From Marinobacter sp. SS21 (lineage in GTDB: Bacteria > Pseudomonadota > Gammaproteobacteria > Pseudomonadales > Oleiphilaceae): a stretch of DNA of 64,000 nucleotides. Below the pieces are notes generated by a model. It searched no databases, was not told the origin of the DNA, and was given only the letters and a program-made list of their open reading frames with translations. A program made the translations under genes and the position numbers. Location of the stretch: contig NZ_JAQNDA010000001.1 of NCBI RefSeq assembly GCF_028369065.1, positions 434,001 to 498,000 of the forward strand, given 5' to 3'. Below, one piece after another: positions 35,538 through 45,430 of the stretch (its first letter is position 1; the number at the start of each line of letters is the position of its first letter).

Positions 35538-38050
35538 CCGCCAATCTGCCCGGTCTGTAACTGCACCACCGCCGGCGTCAACTCCGTGAGGGGGCGCGGC
35601 CGGTGCAGGCGGAAGCCCTGACCGAAATGGATGCCGAGGGTGCGAACCCGGCGCAGGGTCTCGTCGTCTTCGATGAACGTTGCCACCGTGGTCTTGCCGG
35701 CCTCGGTGGCGATTTTGTGCAGTGCCTCCGCCATCACCTGTTTCACCGGGTCCTGGTGCAGGTGCTTCATCATGCCTCGATCCAGCTTGATCAGGTCGAT
35801 GGGGAGTTTGGCGGTCAGCTCGAAGCTTTTCACCGAAGCGCCGGCGCCGTCCAGCGCGACCTGGCAGCCGACGCCATGCAGGGCGTCACTGAGCACCGCC
35901 ACTTCATCCGGGTACTGGGCAGCGTGGGCCTCGCTGATTTCGAAACAGAAACAGTCGTTGGCAAATCGCGACGACGCCAGCCGCTCCTGCACAAAGTCGG
36001 CGAAGTGATCGTCCAGCACCGACGCCAGTGACAGGTTGAAACCGCAGTATTTCAACCGGGGTTCCAGTAACGGGTGTTGGTCGAGCCAGTTCAGGGTGGT
36101 GCCAATGACCTGCCGATCAATGCGCTTGGCAAGATCGAAGCGTTCCGCTACCGGCAGGAAATCCTTCGGCAGCAGGCGCTCGCCGCCTCCGTCCCTACTC
36201 GCCATGCCCGGGAAACGGGCCAGTATTTCGATATGGTCACCCCAGGTGGCACTGTTGACCGGTCTCAGGGTCTGGTAGTCAAGGATCAGCAGGTCGTTGT
36301 CGAGGCATTGTCGCAGGTGGCCGAGCAGCAGGCGTGCCTCGCTCTCTCGCAGAGCCTCCGAGTGGGCGCTGGCGGTGTGAAAGCGATTCCGGCCTGCGAT
36401 CTTAGCGGTGTGGCAAAGGTCGGCGGCCTGCGTCAGCAAATCCTCCGGGTCCTCCTGCAACTGATCGCCAAGCATCAACAGCCCGGCGCTGGCGCTGGTC
36501 TGCAGGCTTTCGCCCTGCCAGTCGAAGACAAAGTCCTCGATCAGCTTTAGCAGGTTGTGTGCCACCTTGCGGGCTTCCGCCTCGGCGCAGTTTTCCAGCA
36601 GCAGGGCGAAGGTATCGCCGGCCAGCCGTGCCAGCGCATCCCGTTGCCGGACTTTGAGGCCAAGGGCGCCGGCCAGCTCGCGCAGGTAGCGGTCACAGGT
36701 GCCGCTGCCGGCCCGGTCGTTGAATTTGGCAAAATGGTCCAGGTCGATGTACAGCAGGGCGTAGCCGGGCTGTCCGGCGTGTTTCAGTTGGCGTCCGAGC
36801 CGTGCCAGGAATTCACGGCGATTGAGCAGCCCGGTGATGGGGTCGTGACTGTTGAGGTAATTGCGGTTGCCGGAGGCTCGGATGCGTTCGGTAACGTCGC
36901 GGGCGACGTGGACCGCGCCAACCGCCTCACCGTCTGGGCAGGCGAGGCGCTGGTAGTGGACTTCGTACACCGGCGCGCCACTTTGCTGGGACGCCAGCGG
37001 CATTTCAACGGCAAACCCGGCCCGTTCAAGCGCCCTGCGCCAGAGTCGCTCCAGCAGGCGGCGCTCGTTGGGAAAGTCTCGCAACAGCGTGGACAGGTTG
37101 TCGCCCTCGGTCGGGGTCTGGCCGAACGCCTCTTCGAAGTGGCGTCGATAGGCGTCATTGAAACACATCAGGTTAAGGTCAGAGTCCACCGCCACCACCA
37201 AGTCGTGGGTGGCGCCAATGATCGAATGCAGCAGTTGGCGCGCCCGCTCTGCCGCCTGCTGCTGGGTTGCCTGGGGCGTGAGATCCACCACCGTACCCCC
37301 CAGGCGAATGATCTGGTTCTCCTCCCGCAAGGCCTGACCGGTCAATCGTACCCGGCGGCAGAGCTGGCGTCCGGTCATCAGGTCCAGGCTGATGCTGAAT
37401 GGCGCCCCGGTGCGTATACAGCGGCGGAACAGGGCGCGGATGCGGGTTTGCTTGTTCTGGCAAAAATACAGGGCTTGTTCGGGACTGATGTCGGCGCCCA
37501 CCCGCAGGTCCATCAGCCGATAGATGCCTTCGCTGCAGCAGACCTGGTTGGTGCGCAGATCCAGCTCCCAGATGCCCAAGCTACCGGTTGTTTCCACCAG
37601 TTGCAGCAATCGGCTGTCCTGGAGGCCACCGGTGCGCAGGTTGATCTGGGCCTTGGCGGGCTTGTCGGCGTCCTTCATGTGGGTGCGCTGGGCCAGTTCC
37701 GCGGTGAAGAAGTAGCCATCCTTGTGGCGCACGGTGATCACGATGGGCTGGCCCGCCTCAAGCCGGCGGCGGTGGCCGCCGGCGAGCGGGTCGTCCTCGC
37801 GGTCGGCGGCAATGTGGCTGATCGAACGTCCCTGCAGGTCGCTGATGTCATAGCCCAGCACGGCTTCGGCCTGGGAATCGATGTAGGTGATGAGGCCGCC
37901 ATCATCCACCCGGACCAGGGTGCGGCGCACCTCGCCCCGATCGGATTCGGTACGGTAGCGGCGAATAAAGAACTCTTTCACGTCACGGTGCCCTCGATGG
38001 TCCGTAGCGGTCGGTATGACCGGACTCGGAGGTTTCTTTATTGTTGTCAT
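35534..38050 (-). CDS. PAS-GGDEF-EAL protein with both catalytic domains degenerate
   Basis: An 838-residue cytosolic protein with three PAS-like regions (about 40-115, 145-255, 270-390). A GGDEF domain (about 400-560) reads AGDTF at the active site and so should not make c-di-GMP. In the EAL domain (about 580-820), EILAR, NLSLA, EISE, LIKLD and QGFRLHRP are present. The DDFGTG motif reads DGAGAS, losing one metal Asp, and the AEGVE glutamate is replaced (ATFIE), so hydrolysis is unlikely. It probably works as a sensor or c-di-GMP-binding scaffold. The gene is divergent from cyaA. Confidence 0.87.
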   Translation of the reverse strand: MTTIKKPPSPVIPTATDHRGHRDVKEFFIRRYRTESDRGEVRRTLVRVDDGGLITYIDSQAEAVLGYDISDLQGRSISHIAADREDDPLAGGHRRRLEAGQPIVITVRHKDGYFFTAELAQRTHMKDADKPAKAQINLRTGGLQDSRLLQLVETTGSLGIWELDLRTNQVCCSEGIYRLMDLRVGADISPEQALYFCQNKQTRIRALFRRCIRTGAPFSISLDLMTGRQLCRRVRLTGQALREENQIIRLGGTVVDLTPQATQQQAAERARQLLHSIIGATHDLVVAVDSDLNLMCFNDAYRRHFEEAFGQTPTEGDNLSTLLRDFPNERRLLERLWRRALERAGFAVEMPLASQQSGAPVYEVHYQRLACPDGEAVGAVHVARDVTERIRASGNRNYLNSHDPITGLLNRREFLARLGRQLKHAGQPGYALLYIDLDHFAKFNDRAGSGTCDRYLRELAGALGLKVRQRDALARLAGDTFALLLENCAEAEARKVAHNLLKLIEDFVFDWQGESLQTSASAGLLMLGDQLQEDPEDLLTQAADLCHTAKIAGRNRFHTASAHSEALRESEARLLLGHLRQCLDNDLLILDYQTLRPVNSATWGDHIEILARFPGMASRDGGGERLLPKDFLPVAERFDLAKRIDRQVIGTTLNWLDQHPLLEPRLKYCGFNLSLASVLDDHFADFVQERLASSRFANDCFCFEISEAHAAQYPDEVAVLSDALHGVGCQVALDGAGASVKSFELTAKLPIDLIKLDRGMMKHLHQDPVKQVMAEALHKIATEAGKTTVATFIEDDETLRRVRTLGIHFGQGFRLHRPRPLTELTPAVVQLQTGQIGG

Positions 38051-38113
38051 TTTGGTTGGATGGCCACATCATACTGATAATCCAGCCAGAAATAACCTTC
38101 TTGCGGAGACAGT

Positions 38114-40972
38114 GTGACCACCCACTCACTTCCCATTGCGCTCGATTTCGATGACGGCATCGACCGCAAAACCCTGCGTCGCCTGAGGGACCGGTTTGTG
38201 GCAGTCAACCGGGTCCGCTGGCAGCGTGCCCGCTCGGCGCTGACCTACCGCCAGCAGGTGGTGCTGGACATCCTGCCGTTGATCTTTCATCTCAACCACC
38301 CCTCGTTGCCAGGCTACCGTCATCGCGACTGCCCTCATGGCCTGGGTTGCTATCAGCCGGACGAGGAAACGCTGGGGGCGGCCCAGCGCCTGGCCCGTTC
38401 CTTCGCCTATCGTGACGGCGGCAAGCGCCGCCCGGATCTGGAAGCCCTGTTTTTGATGGGAAGCCCCGGTTCACTGGGCCATTCGGTTGCCAGTGACCTG
38501 GATGTCTGGCTGTGCCACGATGCCGCCTTGCCGGAACCTGCCATCGCACGGCTGGAACAGAAGGCGGCGGAGGTGTCGGCCTGGGCGGAGTCGCTCGGCG
38601 TGGAGTTGCACGTTTTCGTCTTTTCCGCCTCGGACTGGCGCCAGCGCCAGCAACGGGCCGAGGTGGCTGGCGAGAACTGCGGCAGCGCCCAGCATTATTT
38701 GCTGCTGGACGAGTTTTACCGCACCAGTATCCATCTGGGGGGGCGTTACCCGTTGTGGTGGCTGGTGCCGGTTGAGGATGAGGCGAATTACCTGGCCCGT
38801 ACCCGGCAGCTGATCGAGTGCCGTTTCATTCGTGCCGATGAGTACATCGATTTTGGCGCGGTGCCGCAGATACCCCGCGAGGAGTTTCTCGGTGCCGGCG
38901 TTTGGCAGCTCTACAAGGGCATCGATTCCCCCTGGAAGTCCATACTCAAGCTGCTATTGATCGAGTGTTACGCCCAGACCCCGGATCAGGGCCCGTTGGC
39001 GCTGGCGTTCAAGGCCGCGGTGTATGGCGGCGACACCAATGCCGATCGACTCGACCCTTATGTCATGCTGTATCGGCGCCTGGCTGCCTGGCTCAACGAA
39101 ACGCAGGCGCCCGAGCGTCTGGAGCTGGTGCAGCGCAGTCTCTACCTCAAGGCCGGGCTCCCATTGACCCGGGGCGAGCAGAGTGCCGCCCTTTGGCGCG
39201 GGCAGTTGTTGCAATCGCTGGTCACCGAATGGGGTTGGGACGACGACAGGCTCGGCTTGCTGGATAACCGGCAATTATGGCGAGTGGAGGATGTTATCTC
39301 GTTGCGCCGCACCATCGTCAACGAGTTTACCCACAGCTACCGGCTGCTGTCCCGGTTGGCCCGGGAACACGGTGGCGGGGCGGCGATCAGTCAGCGCGAT
39401 CTGAACCTGCTGGGGCGCAAGCTGTATGCGGCGTTTCAGCGCAAGGCCGGCAAGATTGAGCACATCAACCCCAACCTGGCGCCCTCGCTCATGGAGGAAA
39501 ACCTGTCGTTCTTCCACCAGTCCGAACAGGAGGGGGAAGGCGCCGAAGGCTGGTTGCTGTTCCGTGACCTGGAAAATCCGACCGACGCGTTCTGGCAGCC
39601 GGTCATCCGTCGGTCGAACAACCTGGCCGAACTGATGCTGTGGTGCTACTGCAATGGCCTGCTGACCCGGACCACCCGGTTGAACCTGCGTGCCGGCACC
39701 AGTGCGGCTTCGGTCGGGGAGGTCCGGGAACTGCTGGAAGCACTGACGGAAAGGTTGCCGATGCCGGTTGGTCCACCGGAGCGAGAAGCCCTGCAGCAAC
39801 CGGTGCGGCCCTTGCGCACCCTGTTATTGGTCAATGTCGGCGTTGACCCGCAGGCCCGACTGACCGAACTCGGGCTGCATAAACTCTCTGCCCGTAGCGA
39901 TTCGCTGGGCTTTAGTGGCGGCCGGGAAAACCTGGTTCACAGCGTCGACCAGATAACGCTCAACTCCTGGCATGAAACCAGTCTGCAGCACTACGCCGCC
40001 GGGGATACCCTGATCCAGTGTCTGAAGAGCGTGCTGGCAGCGGCGGCCTTGGCCCCGGATTGCCTGCCCGAGCTGTCGGTGCACAGTCGCAGCGTAGGGC
40101 ATGGCCAGGCCATAGCCCGGCGGGTGCAGGAGCTGTTTGGCGATATCATGGGGCAGTTCTTCGCCGGCGGACGCGGCCCGCATCCGCTGCGTTACGTGCT
40201 GGAGGTGGATCGCCGCTATTTTGTGCTGCAATTTGTCGACAGCGATCCGGGGATTGCGGTGCTGGACGATCTGGACGGCCTGATGGCCCACCTGGGCCGG
40301 CCGCAGGCGCACTACGTGCCGGTGGTGTTCGACCGCCATGCACTGCAGGAAGAGCCGCTGTTGCGGGCGGTCTGCCGGGCCGGTGAGCCGGAGACCATTC
40401 AGGTGTTCTTCCAGGTGGCGGGCAAGCAGGCCCGGTTTTGGGTGCTGGACGAGGTGGGCTCGCTGTTTCACTGGCGCCGGGAGTTCAGTGGGCGCCGGCA
40501 CTTGCTGGGCCCGGTGCTGCAATTTTTGGAGAATCTGCTGGAGCGACGCCAACTGCGCGATGGTCTGAGCCTCCCCGGAGGCGGGCTCGACATTCGCTGT
40601 CTTGAGCTGGTGGCCCGGCACGGGGAGTGGCTGGTGGAACCGCGCTCCGTGAGTTACGACGTGTCGCCGCTCAGTGGCTTGGAGGTGCAGGCGGTGGGGG
40701 CACGGGATAGCGACGGTGACCTCTACTTCGACATCTTCTGCCAGGGGCAGGATTTTACCGTTCAGGAGTACGGCGACCAGTTGATTCCCGCCGTCGCCCA
40801 TTACATCCGCTCCCTGCGCGGCTCCGGCGAAAACTACCCGGTCTACCTGACCGACCTGCAGCTGCCCCACGATCTGGGGCGACAGAGTTACCAGCAGGAG
40901 CTGCAGACCTGCCAGTACCTGGATTACCGTTACCGGCTGGAAGCGGCGCTGAACCGCGCCTTGGCCGGTTGA
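38114..40972 (+). CDS. cyaA: Class I adenylate cyclase
   Basis: A 952-residue cytosolic enzyme that makes cAMP. The N-terminal catalytic half shows FLMGSPGSLGHSVASDLDVWLCHD, the nucleotidyltransferase metal site with Asp128 and Asp130, and KSILKLLLIECYAQ, WGWDDDRLGLLDNRQ and REHG later. The C-terminal half is the regulatory region of enterobacterial-type CyaA. Start is a GTG at 38114 with GGAG upstream. The length exceeds E. coli CyaA (848) and is close to the Pseudomonas protein. cAMP would act through Vfr/CRP elsewhere. Confidence 0.93.
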   Translation: MTTHSLPIALDFDDGIDRKTLRRLRDRFVAVNRVRWQRARSALTYRQQVVLDILPLIFHLNHPSLPGYRHRDCPHGLGCYQPDEETLGAAQRLARSFAYRDGGKRRPDLEALFLMGSPGSLGHSVASDLDVWLCHDAALPEPAIARLEQKAAEVSAWAESLGVELHVFVFSASDWRQRQQRAEVAGENCGSAQHYLLLDEFYRTSIHLGGRYPLWWLVPVEDEANYLARTRQLIECRFIRADEYIDFGAVPQIPREEFLGAGVWQLYKGIDSPWKSILKLLLIECYAQTPDQGPLALAFKAAVYGGDTNADRLDPYVMLYRRLAAWLNETQAPERLELVQRSLYLKAGLPLTRGEQSAALWRGQLLQSLVTEWGWDDDRLGLLDNRQLWRVEDVISLRRTIVNEFTHSYRLLSRLAREHGGGAAISQRDLNLLGRKLYAAFQRKAGKIEHINPNLAPSLMEENLSFFHQSEQEGEGAEGWLLFRDLENPTDAFWQPVIRRSNNLAELMLWCYCNGLLTRTTRLNLRAGTSAASVGEVRELLEALTERLPMPVGPPEREALQQPVRPLRTLLLVNVGVDPQARLTELGLHKLSARSDSLGFSGGRENLVHSVDQITLNSWHETSLQHYAAGDTLIQCLKSVLAAAALAPDCLPELSVHSRSVGHGQAIARRVQELFGDIMGQFFAGGRGPHPLRYVLEVDRRYFVLQFVDSDPGIAVLDDLDGLMAHLGRPQAHYVPVVFDRHALQEEPLLRAVCRAGEPETIQVFFQVAGKQARFWVLDEVGSLFHWRREFSGRRHLLGPVLQFLENLLERRQLRDGLSLPGGGLDIRCLELVARHGEWLVEPRSVSYDVSPLSGLEVQAVGARDSDGDLYFDIFCQGQDFTVQEYGDQLIPAVAHYIRSLRGSGENYPVYLTDLQLPHDLGRQSYQQELQTCQYLDYRYRLEAALNRALAG

Positions 40973-41043
40973 ATCCCCGTCTCGCCCCGCCATGCCGGTG
41001 TCAGGTATACTGCGGGGCAATTGCAACAACGGGGTGGTGAGCA

Positions 41044-41244
41044 ATGCAACGTCGGTTACCGTGGGTGGTCATGCTGATTCTCGGCCTGGCAGTGACAGGC
41101 TGTGGCCAGAAAGGGCCGCTGTACCTGGAGAGCCAAGGAAACCCAGAGTACCGAGAGCACCCGGAGCCGCGAGCGACCGCATCCGCGCCAGCCGACACGG
41201 TTGCGCGTGACCGCGAAGCGCTCGCCGGCAACGGCCCGCGGTAG
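41044..41244 (+). CDS. lptM: LptM family lipoprotein
   Basis: A 66-residue lipoprotein. A short hydrophobic leader and the lipobox VTGC precede GQKGPLYL, the almost invariant signature of the LptM/YifL (lppL) family, in which E. coli LptM helps assemble the LptDE LPS translocon at the outer membrane. The rest is polar and probably disordered. It lies 34 bp upstream of lysA, the same pairing as in Pseudomonas. A TATACT (41006-41011) upstream may be its -10. Confidence 0.88.
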   Translation: MQRRLPWVVMLILGLAVTGCGQKGPLYLESQGNPEYREHPEPRATASAPADTVARDREALAGNGPR

Positions 41245-41278
41245 CCGCGTCCGCCCCAGGACACTAGCAGGACAATCA

Positions 41279-42529
41279 ATGGATTACTTCAATTACCGCA
41301 GCGGTGAACTCTATGCCGAGGATGTCGCTGTTGCCGATATTGCCGAGCGTTTCGGGACGCCGGCCTACGTGTATTCCCGGGCCACGCTGGAACGGCATTT
41401 TCGTGCCTACGACGAGGCGCTGGCCGGCCGCGAGCGATTGATTTGCTATGCCGTCAAGGCCAACAGCAACCTGGCGGTGCTGAACGTGCTGGCCCGGCTC
41501 GGTGCCGGCTTCGACATCGTTTCCGCCGGCGAACTGGAGCGCGTCATGCGTGCCGGGGGCGATCCGGCGAAGGTGGTGTTCTCCGGTGTGGGCAAGCAGC
41601 CCTGGGAGATGCGCAGGGCGCTGGAAGTCGGGGTGCACTGCTTCAATGTCGAATCCGACACCGAACTGGACCGCCTCAACCAGGTGGCCGCAGAGCTGGG
41701 GGTTCGGGCACCGGTCTCGCTGCGGGTGAACCCGGACGTCGATGCGGGAACCCATCCCTACATTTCCACCGGCTTGAAAGAGAACAAGTTTGGCATCGAC
41801 ATTGCCGAGGCGCTGGCGGTCTATGAGCGAGCGTCTGCGCTTACGCACTTGAACATCATTGGTGTCGACTGCCACATCGGTTCCCAGCTCACCTCGGTGG
41901 AGCCCTTTCTCGACGCGCTCGACCGGGTGCTGGTGCTGATCGATCAGCTTGCCGAACGTGGCATTTCCATTGAGCACCTGGATATGGGCGGTGGCCTTGG
42001 CGTTCGCTATGACCAGGAACAGCCGCCGGAGCCGTCGGAATACGTCGCCCGGCTGGCGGAACGGTTGGCGGATCGCAAACTCAAGCTGGTGCTCGAGCCG
42101 GGCCGTTCCATCGCGGCCAACGCGGGCATTCTGCTGACCCGGGTCGAGTTCCTCAAGTGTACCGAGCACCGGAATTTCGCCATTATCGATGCCGCCATGA
42201 ACGACTTGATCCGACCGGCACTGTACAGCGCCTGGCAGGCGATCATACCGGCAACGCAGCGGGACGATGTGGACGCCAAGCGTTGGGATCTGGTGGGACC
42301 CATTTGCGAAACCGGCGACTTTCTCGGCAAGGACCGGGAACTGCGACTGGTGCCGGGCGACTTGCTGGCGGTACGCTCCGCCGGGGCTTACGGCTTCGTG
42401 ATGAGTTCCAATTACAATACCCGCAATCGGCCGCCAGAGCTGATGGTGGACGGCGATCAGGTGCACGTGGTGCGGCGACGGGAGACGCTGGACGACCAGC
42501 TGGGCCCAGAAAGCTGTTTGCCGGAATAG
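41279..42529 (+). CDS. lysA: Diaminopimelate decarboxylase
   Basis: A 416-residue PLP enzyme that makes lysine from meso-diaminopimelate. Lys60 in CYAVKANSN binds PLP. GAGFDIVSAGELERVM, VSLRVNPDVDAGTHPYISTG, GVDCHIGSQL, GGGLGVRY, LVLEPGRSIAANAG, GPICETGDFL and RSAGAYGFVMSSNYN follow in order. The ATG at 41279, behind GCAGGA, matches the Pseudomonas start; the frame is open to 41102 inside lptM. It is followed nine bp later by dapF, the preceding step of the pathway. Confidence 0.96.
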   Translation: MDYFNYRSGELYAEDVAVADIAERFGTPAYVYSRATLERHFRAYDEALAGRERLICYAVKANSNLAVLNVLARLGAGFDIVSAGELERVMRAGGDPAKVVFSGVGKQPWEMRRALEVGVHCFNVESDTELDRLNQVAAELGVRAPVSLRVNPDVDAGTHPYISTGLKENKFGIDIAEALAVYERASALTHLNIIGVDCHIGSQLTSVEPFLDALDRVLVLIDQLAERGISIEHLDMGGGLGVRYDQEQPPEPSEYVARLAERLADRKLKLVLEPGRSIAANAGILLTRVEFLKCTEHRNFAIIDAAMNDLIRPALYSAWQAIIPATQRDDVDAKRWDLVGPICETGDFLGKDRELRLVPGDLLAVRSAGAYGFVMSSNYNTRNRPPELMVDGDQVHVVRRRETLDDQLGPESCLPE

Positions 42530-42538
42530 GGACCGGGC

Positions 42539-43468
42539 ATGATCCAACATCGGCGTGGCAATCGGCCACAACTGACGTTTACCAAGATGCACGGGTTGGG
42601 CAACGACTTCATGGTGGTCGATGCGATCAGTCAGCCGTTCCGGTTGCAGCCGGAGATGATCCGTGAGCTGGCCGACCGCAACTTTGGCATCGGCTTTGAT
42701 CAGCTGCTGGTGGTGGAACCGCCGGGGATGCCCGACGTCGATTTTCGCTACCGCATCTTCAACGCTGACGGCTCCGAAGTGGAGCAGTGTGGCAATGGTG
42801 CCCGTTGCTTTGCCCGTTTCGTGCGGGACCGGCGCCTGACCAACAAGAAGGTCATCCGGGTGCAGACCGCCAGCGGTGTGATCGAATTGCGCCTGGGGCG
42901 CGATGGCCTGGTGGCGGTGGATATGGGGGTGCCGGAGTTGACCCCGGCCGCCATCCCGTTCGTGGCCGACTGCCGGCAAACCAGCTACACCCTCGAAGTG
43001 GCGGGGCAGGCGGTGGAACTCAGCGCCGTGTCCATGGGCAACCCTCATGGCGTACTGGTGGTGGACGATGTCGATACCGCACCGGTGGCGTCACTGGGCC
43101 CGCAACTGGAATGCCATCCCCGCTTCCCGGCCCGGGCCAATATTGGTTTCCTGCAAATCCTCGACCGCAGCCATGTCCGGCTGCGGGTGTTCGAGCGTGG
43201 CTCCGGTGAAACGCTGGCCTGTGGCAGCGGCGCTTGCGCGGCGGTGGTCGCCGGTCAACTGCGCGGACTGCTGGCGCAGACGGTGGATGTCGAGCTGCCC
43301 GGTGGGCACCTGGTGATCCAATGGCAGGGGGAAGGGACCCCTGTTATCATGGAGGGCCCGGCAACCAGCGTGTACGAAGGTCAGATTCGCCTGCCTTCGG
43401 CCCCTGCGCCACGCAGTCGTCGACCCAAGCGTTCGGGCGATCACAAAGCCAAGTCCCGTAATCGATAG
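42539..43468 (+). CDS. dapF: Diaminopimelate epimerase, with a basic C-terminal tail
   Basis: A 309-residue enzyme that turns LL- into meso-diaminopimelate. The two catalytic cysteines lie in [12 protein letters not shown] and [48 protein letters not shown] and RANIGFLQI are intact. The usual C-terminus VYEGQIRL is followed by 24 extra residues rich in Pro, Arg and Lys ([17 protein letters not shown]). About seven extra residues also occur at the N-terminus. It lies between lysA (9 bp) and the DUF484 gene (44 bp). Confidence 0.95.
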   Translation: MIQHRRGNRPQLTFTKMHGLGNDFMVVDAISQPFRLQPEMIRELADRNFGIGFDQLLVVEPPGMPDVDFRYRIFNADGSEVEQCGNGARCFARFVRDRRLTNKKVIRVQTASGVIELRLGRDGLVAVDMGVPELTPAAIPFVADCRQTSYTLEVAGQAVELSAVSMGNPHGVLVVDDVDTAPVASLGPQLECHPRFPARANIGFLQILDRSHVRLRVFERGSGETLACGSGACAAVVAGQLRGLLAQTVDVELPGGHLVIQWQGEGTPVIMEGPATSVYEGQIRLPSAPAPRSRRPKRSGDHKAKSRNR

Positions 43469-43512
43469 CGCTCCGACCCCGGGTCACCGCGCGGACCAAC
43501 AAGGAGAAGGCC

Positions 43513-44259
43513 ATGACAGAACAAGCGGCCCGAGAGAAGGCTGGCGAACTGAGCCGTGACGACGTCGCCGAGTACCTGCGGGCGAACCCGGATTTTTTTC
43601 TCGATCAGGACGAGTTGTTACGCTCGCTAACCTTGCCCCATGACAGCGGTCGGGCGATCTCGCTGGTGGAGCGTCAGGTACACCTGTTTCGCGAGCAGCG
43701 TGACACTCTCCGCCGTGAACTGGTGGAGCTGGTTTCCATTGCCCGTCATAACGACCGCCTGTTCGAGAAATGCAAACGCTTGCTGCTGCAGGTGATCGAG
43801 GCGGACAACCTCAACGAGATGGCAGCCGCCATCGACGACAGCATTCGGGGTGACTTTGGTCTCGACGCGGCGTCGGTGATCCTGTTCACCGACCAGCCCC
43901 TGACTCTCAACCCCCAGGGCGCGTTGCAGGTCGTGGCCCCGGCCGAGGCCAAGGCACGGCTGGGTGACCTGCTGGAGGGTCAGCGAGCGGTCTGTGGTCA
44001 GTTCCGGGAAACGGAACGCAGCTTCCTGTTTCCAGATCGCGAAGACCCGATCGCCTCGGTGGCCCTGGTGCCGCTGCGGGATCAGGAGCTGCGTGGGGTG
44101 TTTGCCATCGGCAGTTGCGAGTCCGGTTATTTTGACCAGAGCATGGGTTCGCTGTTTCTGACTTACATCAGCGACACCTTGAGCCGGCTGCTGCCTTCGA
44201 TGATGCAGCGCTATTGCGAGCCACCGGTGGTGGTGGATGTGGTTGTGGAGCCGAACTGA
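43513..44259 (+). CDS. DUF484 family protein
   Basis: A 248-residue cytosolic protein of the DUF484 (YigA-like) family. A short N-terminal helical part (VAEYLRANPDFFLDQDELLRSLTLPH) leads into a coiled coil (about 50-95) and a GAF-like domain (about 100-225; ASVILFTDQ, VALVPLRDQELRGVFAIGS, YFDQSMGSLFLTYISDTLSRLL). Its function is unknown, but it is found between dapF and xerC across gammaproteobacteria. An AAGGAGAAGG site precedes the ATG. xerC starts immediately after its stop. Confidence 0.92.
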   Translation: MTEQAAREKAGELSRDDVAEYLRANPDFFLDQDELLRSLTLPHDSGRAISLVERQVHLFREQRDTLRRELVELVSIARHNDRLFEKCKRLLLQVIEADNLNEMAAAIDDSIRGDFGLDAASVILFTDQPLTLNPQGALQVVAPAEAKARLGDLLEGQRAVCGQFRETERSFLFPDREDPIASVALVPLRDQELRGVFAIGSCESGYFDQSMGSLFLTYISDTLSRLLPSMMQRYCEPPVVVDVVVEPN

Positions 44260-44261
44260 TT

Positions 44262-45233
44262 GTGGCGCCTTCACCGGCTCCGGCACCTTGCGCGGAGATA
44301 GGCGCAACTGCTCTGCCCGCCGAGCTGGGCGAGCCAGTGGCACGGTTTATCGAACACCTGGCGTCCGAGCGGCGTCAGGCCCGCCTAACCTGTAATCATT
44401 ACCGTCGCGACCTGCTGCGCTTGGCCTGCTATCTGCAGGCCCAGGCCGCTACCTGGGCGGCGTTGGACAGCCATGACCTGCGGGGCTATGTCGCCGAGCT
44501 CAGTCGTCAGGGGCTGGGTGGCCGCTCCATCGCCCGTCACCTGTCGGCCATTCGCCGCTTTTACGATTACCTGAATCGCGAAGGCCTGGCGCGGAATAAC
44601 CCGGCACTGGGCGTTCGCGCACCTAAGGCCCCGCGCCGTCTTCCTCGGGTTGCGGACGTGGATCAGCTCAACGAACTGTTGGATGGAGCTGCGGACGACG
44701 ATCCGCTGACGATCCGTGACCGGGCCATGTTTGAGTTGCTCTATTCGTCAGGATTGCGGGTCTCCGAGCTGACAGGGGTTGACCTTAACGACGTCCGGCT
44801 GGACGAGGGCGAGATCCGGGTGTTCGGGAAGGGGGGTAAGGAGCGGCTGTTGCCGGTGGGGCGTAAGGCGCTACAGGCATTGCGACGCTGGCTGGCTCAG
44901 CGCCCGGCCATGGCGGTGGACGGGGAGTTGGCGATGTTCCTCAGCCAACATGGCCGACGCCTGAGCGCACGCAGCGTGCAGCTGCGACTGGCGCGCTGGG
45001 GCCAGCTTCACGGGGCCGATCAGCGCCTGTATCCCCATTTGCTGCGCCATTCCTTCGCCAGCCATCTGCTGGAATCCAGCGGTGATCTACGCGCCGTACA
45101 GGAACTACTGGGCCATGCGGATATAGCGACCACTCAGGTGTACACCCACCTGGACTTCCAGCATTTGGCTAAAGTTTATGATCAGAGTCACCCGCGGGCA
45201 CAGCGTCGACCACGCTCGCGGTCCAGGGGCTGA
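44262..45233 (+). CDS. xerC: Tyrosine recombinase XerC
   Basis: A 323-residue recombinase that, with XerD, resolves chromosome dimers at dif. The catalytic set is complete at R166 (GLRVSEL), K190 (FGKGGKE), H259 and R262 (PHLLRH), H285 (LLGHAD) and Y294 (TQVYTHL). The N-terminal SAM-like core-binding domain is at about 25-115. The GTG at 44262 lies directly after the DUF484 stop, with GGAG upstream. The N-terminal ~20 residues (Pro/Ala-rich) and the basic tail RRPRSRSRG extend the usual ~300-residue length. Confidence 0.95.
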   Translation: MAPSPAPAPCAEIGATALPAELGEPVARFIEHLASERRQARLTCNHYRRDLLRLACYLQAQAATWAALDSHDLRGYVAELSRQGLGGRSIARHLSAIRRFYDYLNREGLARNNPALGVRAPKAPRRLPRVADVDQLNELLDGAADDDPLTIRDRAMFELLYSSGLRVSELTGVDLNDVRLDEGEIRVFGKGGKERLLPVGRKALQALRRWLAQRPAMAVDGELAMFLSQHGRRLSARSVQLRLARWGQLHGADQRLYPHLLRHSFASHLLESSGDLRAVQELLGHADIATTQVYTHLDFQHLAKVYDQSHPRAQRRPRSRSRG

Positions 45234-45266
45234 GTCGATGATTACTCAAGCGGTGTCTATAGTTAC

Positions 45267-45346
45267 TAGGTAAACCACAAACGTTAGGGGTAAACCACAA
45301 ACGTTAGGGGTAAGCCTCAAAAGTTACGGGGTAAGCCCCAAATCGA
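45267..45346 (+). repeat. Four 20-bp direct repeats upstream of a diguanylate cyclase gene
   Basis: Units start at 45267, 45287, 45307 and 45327 with the core ggtaaaccacaaacgtta. Units one and two agree at 18 of 20 bases; units three and four are more diverged (taagcctcaaaagtta, taagccccaaat). A 20-base step is close to two helical turns, so equivalent bases face the same side of the DNA, as in tandem operator sites. The array sits 85 bp before the cyclase start and 33 bp after xerC. Confidence 0.8.
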
Positions 45347-45430
45347 GCCGGACCCGCTGGGGGAAACGAAGGATCGTTGCGGCCTGGCGAGCGACCGTCG
45401 CCGGGCGGTAGTCATACACAGGGGAGCTAC

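Noticed and set aside
36557-38077. 506-codon open frame on the plus strand opposite the PAS-GGDEF-EAL gene
   Set aside because: It is the mirror of a domain-bearing gene, without recognisable motifs or a ribosome binding site. Similar shadows opposite manB, cyaA, lysA and argH were dropped for the same reason.
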